A stretch of DNA of 64,000 nucleotides from Saururus chinensis (taxonomy: Eukaryota > Streptophyta > Magnoliopsida > Piperales > Saururaceae), in contig CP141143.1 in the NCBI GenBank assembly GCA_035235625.1, forward strand, positions 45,183,178 through 45,247,177, read 5' to 3'. Made by a program: the position numbers and the translations under genes. Under the pieces are notes generated by a model. The model made no database searches and was not told the origin of the DNA. It worked only from the letters and a program-made list of their open reading frames with translations. The first letter of the stretch is position 1. Every line of letters starts with the position of its first letter. Below, piece after piece: positions 1 to 12,947 of the stretch.

Positions 1-135
1 CTCAAGGTGACTATGCTAGATAGCAGGTCATGAAGTCATCCTCGGACATCCTAGTGGCATCCTCAAGGGGCTGGCCCTACCAGGAAATGAGCACCTCGGT
101 AATGATACTACCGGAATGGTGGACTCAACGCTTAT
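1..135 (-). pseudogene. Chromodomain at the integrase C-terminus (remnant)
   Basis: The minus-strand frame reads EVLISW, a stop, then GQPLEDATRMSEDDF. This matches the second half of the chromodomain of plant chromoviruses (VLVxWxGxPxEDATW...). The domain binds modified histones and steers insertion into heterochromatin. The Trp of the DATW motif is Arg and the frame carries a stop, so it is degenerate. Confidence 0.65.
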
Positions 136-159
136 CAAGCACCGACAGAGAGAAGTGTC

Positions 160-1398
160 ATCCACACATCGGCAGAGTCTGGACATGGAAGACGGAGTGG
201 ACCAAGGAGCCAAGCGGGAGGGTGAGACGGTAGGCCACCGAACCAATGCGCTGGACAATAGCATACTGCCCATGGTAACGGGGGGCGAGCTTGATATTTC
301 CGGCTAGAACAAGGTGGTTTGACGCTAAGGAATGACAAAGATATAAACCAACTTGCCCACGGCAAACTCCCAATTAGCGTGCTTTCTATCATAGACCTGT
401 TTCATCTGATTTTGAGCGGAGGCAAGGTTCAACTTAAGCTGTCAGAGAACCTCGTCTCGTGTCTGTAGCATGTAATCTACCTCGGCAATAGAAGAGCAGT
501 GAGAAACATATGATAACACGATCGGAGGTGGGTGGCCATACAATACCTCAAAAGGAGTGAACCCTGTGCAAGTGTGATAGGTGGTATTATACAACCATTC
601 CGCCTAGGGAAGAAGCTAGAGCCACTGGCGGGGCTGGGACATGGTGAAACAACGGAGGTACTGTTCCAATCATCGGTTCACTACCTCGGTCTGGTCGTCC
701 GTCTGTGGATGATAGGCTGTGCTCATGTGGAGAGTAGTCTCTTGTAATGCAAAGAATTCCCGCCAAAACTGAGATATAAAGATCATGTCACAATAGGACA
801 CAATAGTACAAGGCATGCCATGGAGCTTAGCCACCTCCCGAATATATATCTCTGCCACCGTCTTGGCAGTGAAGGGGTGCCCCAAGGCACAGAAGTGCGC
901 ATACTTAGACAACTGATCCACCACCATAAGGATCACTGATTTGCCTTGCACCAAGGGCAAGGCCTCCACGAAGTCCATCGAAACATCCTCCCAAAACTTG
1001 TCAGGAATGGGCAGGGGCTGGAGTAATCTGGCAGGGGATGTTGTGGCAGCCTTGGCTCACTGGCATACGACACAGGTGGCAACATAGTCTTGAATAGCTT
1101 GTCGAATGCCCGGCCACAAAAACCTATGGCTGACTCTCTTATAGGTGCAAAATGCTCCTTTGTGACCGGCCAAGGGGTTGTCGTGGAAGTGGGAGAGAAT
1201 GCGCTTGCGAAGGTCGTTAACATTGGGCACCCAAAGGCGGTCCTTCCGTAATAGAAGGTCATCTCGCCCCACATAGAAAGGGCGGCCAGCAAGGTCTTCC
1301 TGGAGAGATGCAAGAAATGTCTGCGTGGAAGGATCCTTGTGGTATGCTCTTCTTAGAACAGCAATAAAGGGGCAGGACGGGTAGAGAGGGCCATACAA
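160..1398 (-). pseudogene. Integrase of the Reina-like element, catalytic Asp replaced
   Basis: The zinc-binding HHCC region is visible at ~1057-1200 (HFHDNPLAGHKG, then ATCVVCQ). The catalytic core follows at 670-978 with the first Asp in MDFVEALP and the Glu in QTEVVNR. The second catalytic Asp, normally in an SDRD-type motif, falls in IVSYCDMIF here and is Tyr. The C-terminal domain continues to ~160 as KLAPRYHGQYAIVQRIG and VFHVQTLP. The enzyme would insert element DNA into the genome. Frameshifts and the substitution argue that it is inactive. Confidence 0.8.
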
Positions 1399-2944
1399 GA
1401 ATCGGAGGTAGAGCTGTGAGAAAGGGCATCGGCCACAATGTTGTCCGACCCTTTCTTATATACCATCTCATAGTCATATCCGAGCAATTTACTAACCCAC
1501 CTCTGTTGTGCTGGAGTTGAAACCCGCTGCTCAAGGAAGTACTTCAAGGGCTGGTGGTAAGTGCAGATAAGGAAGTGTGGTCGAGCAAGTAGGGTCTCCA
1601 TTTGTCAACGGCAAGAACGATGGCCAGCATCTCCTTCTCATAAATGGCCAGGGACAAGGAACGGCCGGCCAAAGCCTTGCTGAAGAAGGCAATGGGTTGC
1701 TTGCCCTGCAAGAGCCCCGCCCCCAGGCCCACCTCCAAAGCATCCATTTCAACCACAAAAGGGCAGTTGAAATATGGTAGAGTGAGGACGGGTGCGGAAG
1801 CCATAGAATGCTTCAACGCATCAAAAGCAGCATGGGCAGCCTCTGTCCAACTAAATCCCCCCTTCTTTAGGAGCTCTGCGAGCTGGCGGGCGATCTCTCC
1901 ATAGCGACTAATAAACCTCCAGTAATAGCCAGTGAGGCCCAAGAAGCCTCATAGTGCATGGACACCTTCAATGGATCAGTAGCAACCCCAACCCAGGATA
2001 TGATGTGGCCCAGATAATCGATCTATGGGCTGACAAAAGAACACTTTGAACGCTTAAGAAATAAAGAATGATCTCTCAGAATGGAGAAGACAGACCTGAG
2101 ATGTTCCAAGTGCTCCACCCATGACTTGTTGTAGACAAGGATGTCATCGAAGAAAACGAAGATGAAGTGGCAAAGGAAGGGCTTGAAGAGATCGTTAATA
2201 AGGCTCTGAAAGGTGGAGGGGGTGTTGGTCAGCCAAAAAGGCAAGACAAGAAACTCGAAATGGTTGTCGTGAGTGCAGAAGGCAGTCTTGTGAACATTGG
2301 CTGGCTGCACCCAAATCTGATGGTAACCCAATCGAAGATCAAGTTTATTGAAGACTGTCATGCAGGCTAACTCATCTTGGAGTTCCTCAATCATAGGAAT
2401 GGGGTACTTGTCCTTGACTGTGATAAAGTCCAACGCCCGATAGTCGACATAGAACCACCAAGTGTCATCCTTCTTACGAACCAGCAGTGCTGGGGAGGAG
2501 TAGGAGTTCGTGCTAAGGCGGATGATGACGGACTGAAGCATATCAGCGATGAGGTGCTCGATCTTCGCCTTCTGGATGTGCGGATAGCGGTAAGGGTGGA
2601 CATTGGCCAGAGACACCCCAGAAATGATGGGAATGTGGTGGTCATGAGGCCGCACTAGTGGAAGGCCCTTGGGCTTGGAAAATACATCATGATGGTCCAT
2701 CAATAAGTCAAGAAGAATCGGAGGCAGCTCGTCTTAATGTACCTCGACCGCTGCCCTTTGTTGTAGGAGGAACCCCTGTGGTGCGAACCGGAAGATGGAG
2801 CTCGCTGATTGGGCGGAAAGAAGGGTGCCCAGTTGAGACCCTTGAATCCTTACCTCTGTCCCCGAACCTCAAAATCCATAATCATCTCTCTGAAGTTTCA
2901 TACCACATCCCCAAGCTCGTGTAGCCACTGAACCCCTAACACCA
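1354..2944 (-). pseudogene. Protease remnant, reverse transcriptase and RNase H of the Reina-like element
   Basis: The protease is reduced to its end (GVQWLHELGDVV at ~2895-2940): the expected DSG catalytic core is missing between this and the gag-side start at ~2990. Reverse transcriptase follows at 2023-2703 with LRLGYHQIWV, the FFDDILVY catalytic box (YxDD-type) and [15 protein letters not shown]. The connection and RNase H domains occupy about 1354-1942, including GYYWRFISRYGEIARQLAEL, FSWTEAAHAAFDALK and the end VYKKGSDNIVADALSH. RT and RNase H would copy the RNA genome into DNA. Frame breaks separate the segments, so no functional polyprotein can be read. Confidence 0.85.
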
Positions 2945-4022
2945 CGTCCGCTCCTTTTGTGGGTAGTAGACCCGCATCGTTCGAGGAGTGAATGCCCCCG
3001 AGAAGGCATGAACTGAGATCTCGGACAACACATTATCGTAGTGGGAGGAATCAGCATTGTCTGCCATATTCTCCTCCTCGTCGGCCTCCTCCACAAGAAG
3101 GCTGCCTTTGACGGAACAACGATGCCCTTGAGCGAACTTCTTATCACATCGGAAACACAGCCCTTTGGACCGATATTCCTCCATCTGTGCCGGTGTGAGA
3201 TGACGAACAAGTTGACCTAATGGAGGGGGTTGTTGGCCAGGTCGGCCTGGGACTAAGCTATTGGCTGAGGTGGACAAGGGGCTAGTGCCAAGAGGAGGCC
3301 GTGGGAAAGCTCCAAGCTGGGCCCCCCTCCGTTGTCTAGCCAATTTCTCCTCCACAATGCGTGCATGCCGCACAATGTCCTGCATACTAGAGCATGGAAA
3401 ATGGATCATCTCCTCTAATATCTCTGGTTTGAGCCCTCTCTTGGACATCCCCACCAAGTTTGGCACCGGCCAATCTGAAAGGCGGTTGACAATCTTCATG
3501 AATTCAGTATAATAGGCCCGGACAGTGGTGGTTTAGTGCAGGGAGGAGAGCATCTCATTGAAGTCCTAGAATTCATTGGGGGCGAATTGAATGCACAGTT
3601 TATTAGAGAAAGTGGCCCAAGTGGGGTAGCGAACCTCCTTCTCGAAGCTCCGAAACCAAACGGAAGCGTCGTTGTCCAAGTGGAATGTGGCTACATGCAA
3701 CCGTTCAGCCTCGGAGTGCGTCCCCTAGTAGGCAAGGAACTTCTCCGCCTTGTACATCCACTCCACTAGATCTCCATCCCCATTGTAGTGTGGGAATTGT
3801 AGGTGGGCCAAACCGGGCTCAGCTCCTCCCGTTGCCCTCCGTGAGAACCCGAGTACTCCTCCCAGTCATCCTCCATCTCCTGAAGACAAGTTTCTGGGTG
3901 GCGGCATCATATGGGCATTTTCCCGAACACTTGGTGGACCTCGCATATCCCAGGCCTAGCATCTCCCATCTACATCCTGGTCAACTGTGCCTAAGTGCAC
4001 TGGGGCCTGGGGAAAGCGTGCA
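2945..4022 (-). pseudogene. gag body (capsid and nucleocapsid) of the Reina-like element
   Basis: Minus-strand translation gives a typical plant Ty3 gag: HYNGDGDLVEWMYKAEKF, then HVATFHLDNDASVWFRSFE, then RPTWATF-like and NEF-type capsid segments, and later VGMSKRGLKPEI. A zinc knuckle, GLCFRCDKKFAQGHRC, lies near 3140-3185 and would bind the genomic RNA. Stop codons interrupt the capsid part (for example after KFLAY and after the first CXXC-distal Leu-rich block). The frame ends just after VHAFSGAFTPRTMRVYY, where the protease should begin. The 5' part of gag is separated by the inserted LTR to the right. Confidence 0.8.
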
Positions 4023-5141
4023 TGTAACGTCCGGGAATTTTCTAAATTCCCGAAGTCGACTATGTGGAAATTAGGGTGTTGGACCCCTTAACCTTCTCGT
4101 TGGAATAACTTATTAAATGCTTGGAATTGGTGTCTCAAACCTATATAGTTGGAAAGTAGACTGAAAGATCTTCAAAATTCCTCCAAGAATGTGTGAATCG
4201 GAGTTCAGATGAGGAAGATACAACTATCTGAAGTTTTATATAACAGGCAGGATCCATTTACCCGAATTAGACGCATAAATTGGTTGTTTAAAGCACTTTA
4301 CGGGCTTGATTATTTTTGGTGACGGAAATTACTAAAAATTAGTCCCAAGTAGCCCAATTAACCCAACTCTTAATGAGATTAGAAAACCCTAATCTTGATG
4401 CCTTTAAAAGAGGATAATGAGGGCTCTTAGGGGGGGCGGTTTTAGCGCAACGAGCTGTCAAGGGAATTTTTCGGCGAGGCTCTGGTGGTGATGGATCAAC
4501 GGAAAATCGGCAATCAAGGTAGGATCATCGTATAAACTTGATTATCTTGTGAGATTAAGAATTTAGGCGTGTAATTGTTTCAATTTCTAAATTTGTGCAT
4601 TAAGCCCTAATTGGTTAAGGAGTTGTCGACTAATTGGCTCTGGCCGGAAGCACAGCATCGCCTACCGATGGCGGGGACCGAGTCCCTCAGATTCGCCACC
4701 CAATGGCAAATCGGGCAGACCCTGCCCTAATTCCGGCCATGCCTGCTGTGGCGCCCGCCGGCAATTCTACCCGCGGGCGGATATGGCAAAATCACCTGTA
4801 ACCATGTCTTCGGCCAGCGGCCACTAGACAGAAGCAAGACTGGGTCCATCAGATTTGCCGCTTGGAGGCGATCCAATCAGACCCCGCCTTGCCCCTGGTT
4901 GTGGCCGCCATTGCGCTCGCCAGCAGCCTGAGTTCTCTGTGAGGCGGAACCAAAACTTCATGGAACTGACTAGCATGCCACCGGTCGACATAATCGGATC
5001 CAGGAGACCGAATCCAATCGTTTTCCCCGGCGGACTTTAAACTCCGGTGGCTGGAGGGCTAGGCCAGCGGCGGTTGGGTTTGATTCTGCCGCCGCCCGCA
5101 GCTCTGAAGGCGTCTTCACGAGGAAGACAATCCACAGGCGG

Positions 5142-5986
5142 TGAGGCTGCAAATTTTAAGGGCCGGCCCGTTGGCCCGGTCCGGCCCGTAAATATTCGGG
5201 CTTGGGCCGAAAAATATTTGAATCAGGTCGAGCCGGGCTTTAAATTTGAAAGACCGAAACATTTAAGGCTGGGCTTGGGCCTGCAGCAAAAAAAAGAGAA
5301 AGCCCGGCCCGACGCGTAAACTCAAAATTCACTTCTTTTTCAATTGTGAGTTTTTATTTATTTTTCCCCAGGCCCAAAGCCCGTTATCAATCTAACACTC
5401 ATCCAGTTTTTACCTTTTATTTTAACCCAGGCCCAAGCCCGTGATCAATCTAACAATCATCCAGTTTTTATCTTTTTTTTTTGCCCCAAACCCAAGCCCG
5501 TGATCAATCTGACACTCATCCAGTTTTTATCTTTTTTTTGCCCCAGGCCCAAGCCCGTGATCAATCTAACACTTATCTAGTTTTTATCTTTATTTTGCCC
5601 TAGGCCCAAGCCCAAGCCCGTGATCAAGCTAAGAGAAAAGCTACTTGTCCAGATAAATCAACTCAATGGTACACCCTGAAATAAAATTAAATTGTGAGTT
5701 TTATCTTCTTCTTTTTTTCAGCTTTTGTTGTTTTTACTTTATTTGTCAATTAGGCAATATATCTATGGGTTAGTTGTAAATATGGTGAAGTCAGTTTTTT
5801 TAATAAAAAAATATTATTATGTAAAAAGCCCAAAAAGCCCGTGGCCCAACCCGAGCCCGAACATCGGGCCAGGCCGGGCCGGCTTTTTAACAGAGATGTT
5901 AGGGCCGGGCTTTTTTTACATTTTTATTTAGGGTCGGGCTCGGGCTTACCCTTGGCCCGTCAAAGCCCGACCCGCTTGCAGCCCTA
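5142..5986. mobile_element. hAT-like non-autonomous element nested in the Tekay-like LTR
   Basis: Terminal inverted repeats TGAGGCTGCAA (left) and TAGGGCTGCAA (right, inverted) bound an 845-bp segment rich in GGGCCGGGC-type motifs. The flanking 8-mers are ACAGGCGG and GTAGGCGG, sharing the last six bases, as expected for an aged 8-bp hAT duplication. The interior has no transposase reading frame. Confidence 0.55.
5365..5630. repeat. Tandem repeat of ~60-65 bp inside the hAT-like element
   Basis: At least four consecutive units share the core CCCAAGCCCGTGATCAATCT followed by a T-rich spacer with ATCCAGTTTTTA. The units differ mainly in the length of the T run. Confidence 0.8.
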
Positions 5987-8312
5987 GTAGGCGGGTCTGC
6001 AGGTCCAACCCGATTCCGGGCTAGAACTGCAGACCCAACCCAGGTTAAAGAAAAAAAAGGAAACTCCCACTAAACTGGGTCCGGTTCAGTAGGGTTTAGA
6101 CTTTGAGAAAATTCAAGAAAATTACACAATGTCTGAGGGAACATGAGGAGTAACTAGACTAGGATACAGGCTAGGGAAAAATCTCAATGTCAATGAAATG
6201 ACCATTTTACCCTTAGAGGTGAAATGTAGCAATATTTAATTATTTGTCTCGTGCTTCGGTTCAAGGTGATGTGGATGTTAGAATAATTACGAGTGGACCT
6301 TGAGAGGTTTAGGAATATTTGGACCAAGTTTCAGGCCTAGGAAAAATCCCAGAGTCCGTAAAATGACCCTTTTATCCCTTATAGTTTAACTATTGTGCGA
6401 AAATCACTTACCCGACTTAGGGGCTCCGGTTCAGGGGCCTATGAGTCGATCTAATAATTGGGAAAATTATCAGTGAGATTTTAATGGGTAACCTAATTAT
6501 ACGACAAACCTTTTGGTGAGGAAAAATCCTAGTGAGTAGGTAATTGGCCATTTTGCCCCTAGGGTTAATTATAAACCGTTAAGTCAACCTGGGTCGGTTC
6601 AAGGAGTTCGCGACCCCGTAACACGCCAGGAAAATTACACTGAGTCCATGAAGTCAAGTAGTATGCTTGAGTTCAATTTTGGACCCTTCAGATGTCAATA
6701 AGGCTTTAAACCAAATGATAGAAATACCCTTTGAGTGAACAGCTGACATTCGTGTGAATGGAAGCGTGGGTCAGTTAGAAAGTGGAGCCTTCTGAAAGGT
6801 TAATGACTTAAAATAAACAGAAGAGTAGTAAGATGGCCAAATGACCTAAGGGAGGGTAGCATACCCTAAGTGGTAGAATTACCCTAATGCCCTTAGGGGG
6901 TAGTATGTTATGTTTCCGCTGAAACGGATAATCTAGCAACCAAGCGTTAGGGTGCCCTAGAATGACATTAAATGGCTTCAAAAGGAAGGGATGTGACTAG
7001 TAAGAGACACGAAGATCTTTATAGGTCACAGTGTCATGGGAAACAAGGGGAATGACCCTAATTCTCAAGGTTTAGGGCAGCGTATTGCACGTGTCTACAA
7101 TCGAGTACATTGATTGACTAGAGTGTTATATATGTAAATCGCAGGATGCGTTAGAGTTGTTTACACTCTTGGGCTTGAACTAGCTGAGCCCTAGCCCTGT
7201 AAATGAGTGCAATGGGCCTTTATTCATTATTTACGCACTGGTGTGAATGCATGTTATTTATGTTGATTATGCTGATGCATGCTTTTATTATTGATGCTTT
7301 GATTTATATCGATAACTTAAGATTAATGAAGTTTAATCAAGAGACATGGGTTGCCGTTGGATTGGGGGAGAACATTTAATTAAGATAAAGACTAAAATAC
7401 CCTCTTTAGGGTTGGAACCAATTCATGGAGTGAACGGGGCCCTGACATAGAATTTTACCTTGGTTAATGAACCGATGATGGTTATGGGATGTTCTCTGAG
7501 TCATAGCTCAGTGGATGTGCTATTTGTTGGGCAGATTCACAAGGTGAAGAGGACCGAATGGTTGGGCAAAGACTTGACTGGATGGAAATAATCTAGTCTA
7601 AGTTTAGATGTTTGGGGGAGTCAATGATTATAAAGACCTGAGGCTTCTATGGATATATTAGTAATGTCTTATAAGACATTTTCTCCCAAAGTTGGGATGG
7701 TGGAGATTGCAATATGCTTCTTCCTCGCCACGACGGATTGGTATTGACCAGAGGGTCTTTACCGCGGGTCTCCTGCAGGTCTTCCCAGGACTATTTAGTA
7801 TGTACAAAAAGCGGAGTTACATGAGCATCATGGAAGGCTTGTGTTTCTTGCTAATCTATGTCCATGAGCACAATTGGGATCCTCTTCTCCATATTCGTGG
7901 CAGGCTATTAAGAGCCCTGTGGATTTGGGTCAAGCTGCTGTTAAGTAGTCTACTCCAAGGTTGGAGTACTATGTTTGGAGATTTCTCGAGGGGCGAGTCA
8001 TCTATGAGTTACAGATTTAATAGTATTAATTATCGAACAAGGGATGTGAGATAATTAATAACATTGTTTGATATTGCTTATTAATTAGACAAGTGGAACG
8101 ATTAAAGGACTTACTAAAATGTAGGTTGATTAAAAATACCTAAGCATTGCATGTGTGATGCTATGTTTTGTAGGATAGAGTAGTTTCTAGGCAGAACTAC
8201 GTCTAGATCCGATCTTGTTGGAAACATTGGAGATGTTGTCTGATGAGTATGTAGGCAACTAACATTGGGTGATGTTGCCCCAATCCAAAAAATATTAATT
8301 AAACCTTTTGTC

Positions 8313-8779
8313 CTTTGGAAGCTCTTCTCCTTAAGGAGGAGAGATTCCATTGTTGTTGTTGTGGTTGTTTGGTTTGGCCAGTTGCAGATTCTTCTGGCAA
8401 CAACAAGTGAGACAAAGACAGGCGAGCACAAGAAGCTTGTGCGTTTTTGCAACTCCGGTAACTGAGAGACGACCAGAGTCAAGGACTTGATCTTGGCAAG
8501 GATTTGTGCGAGTTCAGGAGCATTGAGGGTCTCAAGAGCGGTTTTTGGGACGTCCGCTACAACCTCATCCTCCTTCTCAGGCTGAACTTCAATGGCCACA
8601 GTTGGTTGTCTGCCTCGTGCCATGGTTGGAGATCGTGATGGCTTGATCTTGGCAAGGATTTGTGCGAGTTCAGGAGCATTGAGGGTCTCAAGAGCGGTTT
8701 TTGGGACGTCCGCTACAACCTCATCCTCCTTCTCAGGCTGAACTTCAATGGCCACAGTTGGTTGTCTGCCTCGTGCCAT
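8313..8779 (-). pseudogene. gag N-terminus of the Reina-like element, with an in-frame 156-bp duplication
   Basis: The chosen start is the ATG at 8779-8777, 17 bases after the primer site, beginning MARGRQPTV. The coding stretch is acidic and Leu-rich and then runs into a Thr repeat. A 156-bp segment (52 codons) that includes this start region is present twice in tandem (8486-8641 and 8642-8797), with no difference visible by eye and no shift of frame. The open frame is cut near 8312 by the inserted Tekay-like LTR; the rest of gag resumes at 4022. As an N-terminal gag piece it would contribute to the virus-like particle. The assignment rests on position between primer site and gag body. Confidence 0.6.
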
Positions 8780-8797
8780 GGTTGGAGATCGTGATGG
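8486..8797. repeat. Perfect tandem duplication, 2 x 156 bp
   Basis: Bases 8486-8641 recur as 8642-8797 with no difference that I can see. The unit is 52 codons, so the gag frame stays open. Its right edge lies at the primer site. Confidence 0.9.
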
Positions 8798-8809
8798 CTC
8801 AAATACCAA
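8796..8809 (-). other. Primer binding site of the Reina-like element
   Basis: On the minus strand the sequence abutting the LTR reads TTGGTATTTGAGCC, a degenerate match to the initiator-tRNA-Met complement TGGTATCAGAGC used by many plant retroelements. It sits 17 bases before the gag ATG. Confidence 0.6.
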
Positions 8810-9023
8810 TGTTGTACGGTTTGGGCACAAGCAGTACCTTGCACAATCACGCAAGGAAGGGGGAAGAAGGAAGAAGAAAGGGGAAGAAGAACTGAGATTT
8901 CTATTGCATAACCAAGCAAGAGAGGAGAGGGTCGACCCATTTAGGGAGTCGTGCCTTCTCCTTGGGAGTTGTGCTAGGTAGTGGGCCCGGCTAATCCGTG
9001 GGGCCACTAGCTGATCTGTTACA
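8810..9023 (-). repeat. 5' LTR of the Reina-like element (about 214 bp)
   Basis: Read on the minus strand the segment begins TGTAACAG and ends TACAACA, giving the TG...CA ends of an LTR, and is followed directly by a primer-binding-like sequence and the gag start. A length near 214 bp suits small chromoviruses. The outer boundary is inferred, because the partner LTR is outside the window and could extend it by a base or two. Confidence 0.6.
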
Positions 9024-9790
9024 CATAACTGTCATACTACCAACCTATTACACAAGCAAATACTGAATAAAGTACCCTAATGCAATCAAATAAAGAGTAA
9101 TTAGTGCGGAAAGAAAGCCCGGGTGAACGTGCACAACCCAAACCAGACGAACAAAGAACAAAAACACGCAAGAGAAATAGAGGATTGAAAGAACAATACA
9201 AAGAAAACGATCAAATCTCACTTCCAGATCTTTCTTGCACGACAACAAGTCTCGACGTCAGAATCCGCCTCTGTTCAATCGAAAAAGAAGGAAGAGGCGA
9301 AGATCTTCAGTGCCCTGGAAGTGGCCACCATGGACGCCACTACTACAACAACTTTCTTCATCTTCCACAAAGAATCAACACCGAATTCCAAAAACCCACC
9401 AAAGAAAATCAGCAAATCCCTCTCACTTTCCTTCTCTTTGATTGCAAAAAGTTTTCTCTTTCCTGCCTTGAATCTCTGTTCTTCTCCTCTTCTAGGTCTA
9501 TTATGCTCCTGCAGGAGGAAGATGAAGTTCCCCCTACATGTAACTCTCAGATGAACGATTTTACCCTTCCACGCTTCCCTTGAAAGTTGCCTTTTTTAAT
9601 CAGCAACAGGGCTGACACGGTGTGTGGGCTGTGGACGCAGACCAGGAGACGGAGCTTGTCATCAGCCTTGGATTGCTTCATGGCAAACGACGCATGGAGG
9701 GGAATAAATACCGCGTGGGAAAAATTGCCCGCACGGTATTTTAGTTCGCCCGCGTGAGAGAAATTTCGCCCATGCGGGGGAATGAAATAA
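9024..9790 (+). other. Single-copy-looking region with a possible 5' exon
   Basis: No repeat is visible between the Reina-like LTR and the CACTA-like element. On the plus strand an open frame at 9321-9554 begins MATMDATTTTTFF and continues Ser-, Lys- and Pro-rich with KISKSLSLSFSLIAK. That composition resembles a plastid transit peptide. An ATG in a good context (CACCATGG) and a purine-rich leader precede it. I recognise no product and see no following exon before the transposon at ~9790. It could be a truncated first exon or a chance frame. Confidence 0.25.
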
Positions 9791-10024
9791 GCCTAGGCAA
9801 AATTTTTAGCAACAAGTTAATAGAAGCGTCGCAAATACAAATGTCGCAAATACATTCTTTTGTGACGATTATACATAAACGTCGCAAATGTGTAATTATT
9901 TGCGACCCTAATGCGTGTGCGTCGCAAATAATGTCCATATTTGCAACACATATTAGTAAGTGTCGCAAATAAGGTTCATATTTATGACGCTTAATAATAA
10001 GCGTCACCAATACTTTAAAAAAAA

Positions 10025-12062
<2,038 letters not shown>

Positions 12063-12947
12063 TATATTATATTTGAGATTTTTTTAAAAAAATTTAATAT
12101 CTATTTATTATATATACAAATAGTAAATATTAAATAAAATATATTATATTTATGAAGTTAATTTTTAGTTTTTTAAATATTTATTTATTATAAAATTATT
12201 TATTAAATAAAATTAATTAATCAAGCTAATAGCGACACTAATAAAAGTGTCGCTCATAGTTGTCTTACTCGCGAAGCGATTAACAAATCATCACTAATAA
12301 GTTGTGTATTTTTTTTAAAATTAATTTATTTTATTAGCAACGCTCTCAAATCAGTGTCGCTAATAGTTATGTTATTAGCAATACTTTATAAAAAATCACT
12401 AAAAATTATTCATTTTAAATTTTTAAAAAATAATTATAACTATTAGCGACACTTATTTTTAAGGGTTGCTATAATCTCTATCAGTAGCGACGCTTTTCAA
12501 AAAGTGTTGCTATTATTAAAAATACCAGCGCCACTTTGGAAACAGCGTCGCTAATAGTTAAATTATTTTTAATTTTTTTTTAAAATGAATAACTTTTAGT
12601 GACGCTTGATAAAAGCGTCGCTAATAACATAATTATTAGCAACACTTATAAAAAAGTGTTTCTAATAAGTGTAATATATGTGATGCTTAATAATAAGCAT
12701 CGCTAATATATGTATTAATAGCGACGCTTGATAAAAAGTATCGCTAATAGTCAAAAAAAATTCGACGTTTTTTTAAGTGTCATTAGTAGTGGTTTTTAGC
12801 GACGCTTTATTTTATGTTGTTAATAAGAGCGTCGCTAATAATACAGTTTGTTGTAGTGACATTTCCAAGCTCGAAAGTGCATATATACTTATAAAAAGGG
12901 GGCTAAAATTGTCAATTTATTTGGTGGAAATAGTGTCGAACACATTA

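Larger units (their letters stand above)
4023..8312 (+). mobile_element. Tekay/Del-like LTR inserted in the gag above, 3' truncated
   Basis: The segment starts TGTAACGTCCGGG directly at the break in gag. Near its right end (8190-8310) it carries GGCAGAACTACGTC and TATGTAGGCAAC, closely matching the U5 part of the LTR at 40417-42357 (around 42038-42135). Orientation is plus, opposite to its host element. The match stops at ~8312, about 220 bp before the expected LTR end, so the right end is truncated and no TSD can be shown. A TATA-like TTTAAAAG lies near 4403. Three degenerate ~180-bp repeats with a TTTTACCC-like core occupy about 6180-6620. There is no coding sequence inside. Confidence 0.65.
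1..9023 (-). mobile_element. Reina-like Ty3/gypsy chromovirus, decayed, 3' end outside window
   Basis: This minus-strand LTR retrotransposon reads right to left as 5' LTR (8810-9023), primer site, gag N-terminus, gag body, protease remnant, reverse transcriptase, RNase H, integrase and chromodomain. The 3' LTR must lie left of base 1. Domain order and the chromodomain after the integrase place it among plant chromoviruses. The short LTR and the form of gag suggest the Reina clade, which is inference. The gag gene is split by a plus-oriented foreign LTR at 4023-8312. Stops, frameshifts and loss of the protease core make it non-autonomous. Confidence 0.85.

Noticed and set aside
8114-9007. 297-codon minus-strand frame as a host gene
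   Set aside because: It spans an LTR, a primer site, a gag N-terminus with a duplication, and part of a foreign LTR, so only the middle is coding in origin.
9337-9355. CACTACTACAACAAC as the left end of the CACTA-like element
   Set aside because: It has an extra triplet relative to the right end, no matching 3-bp duplication, and lies in a Thr-codon run of the possible exon; no subterminal motifs follow it directly.
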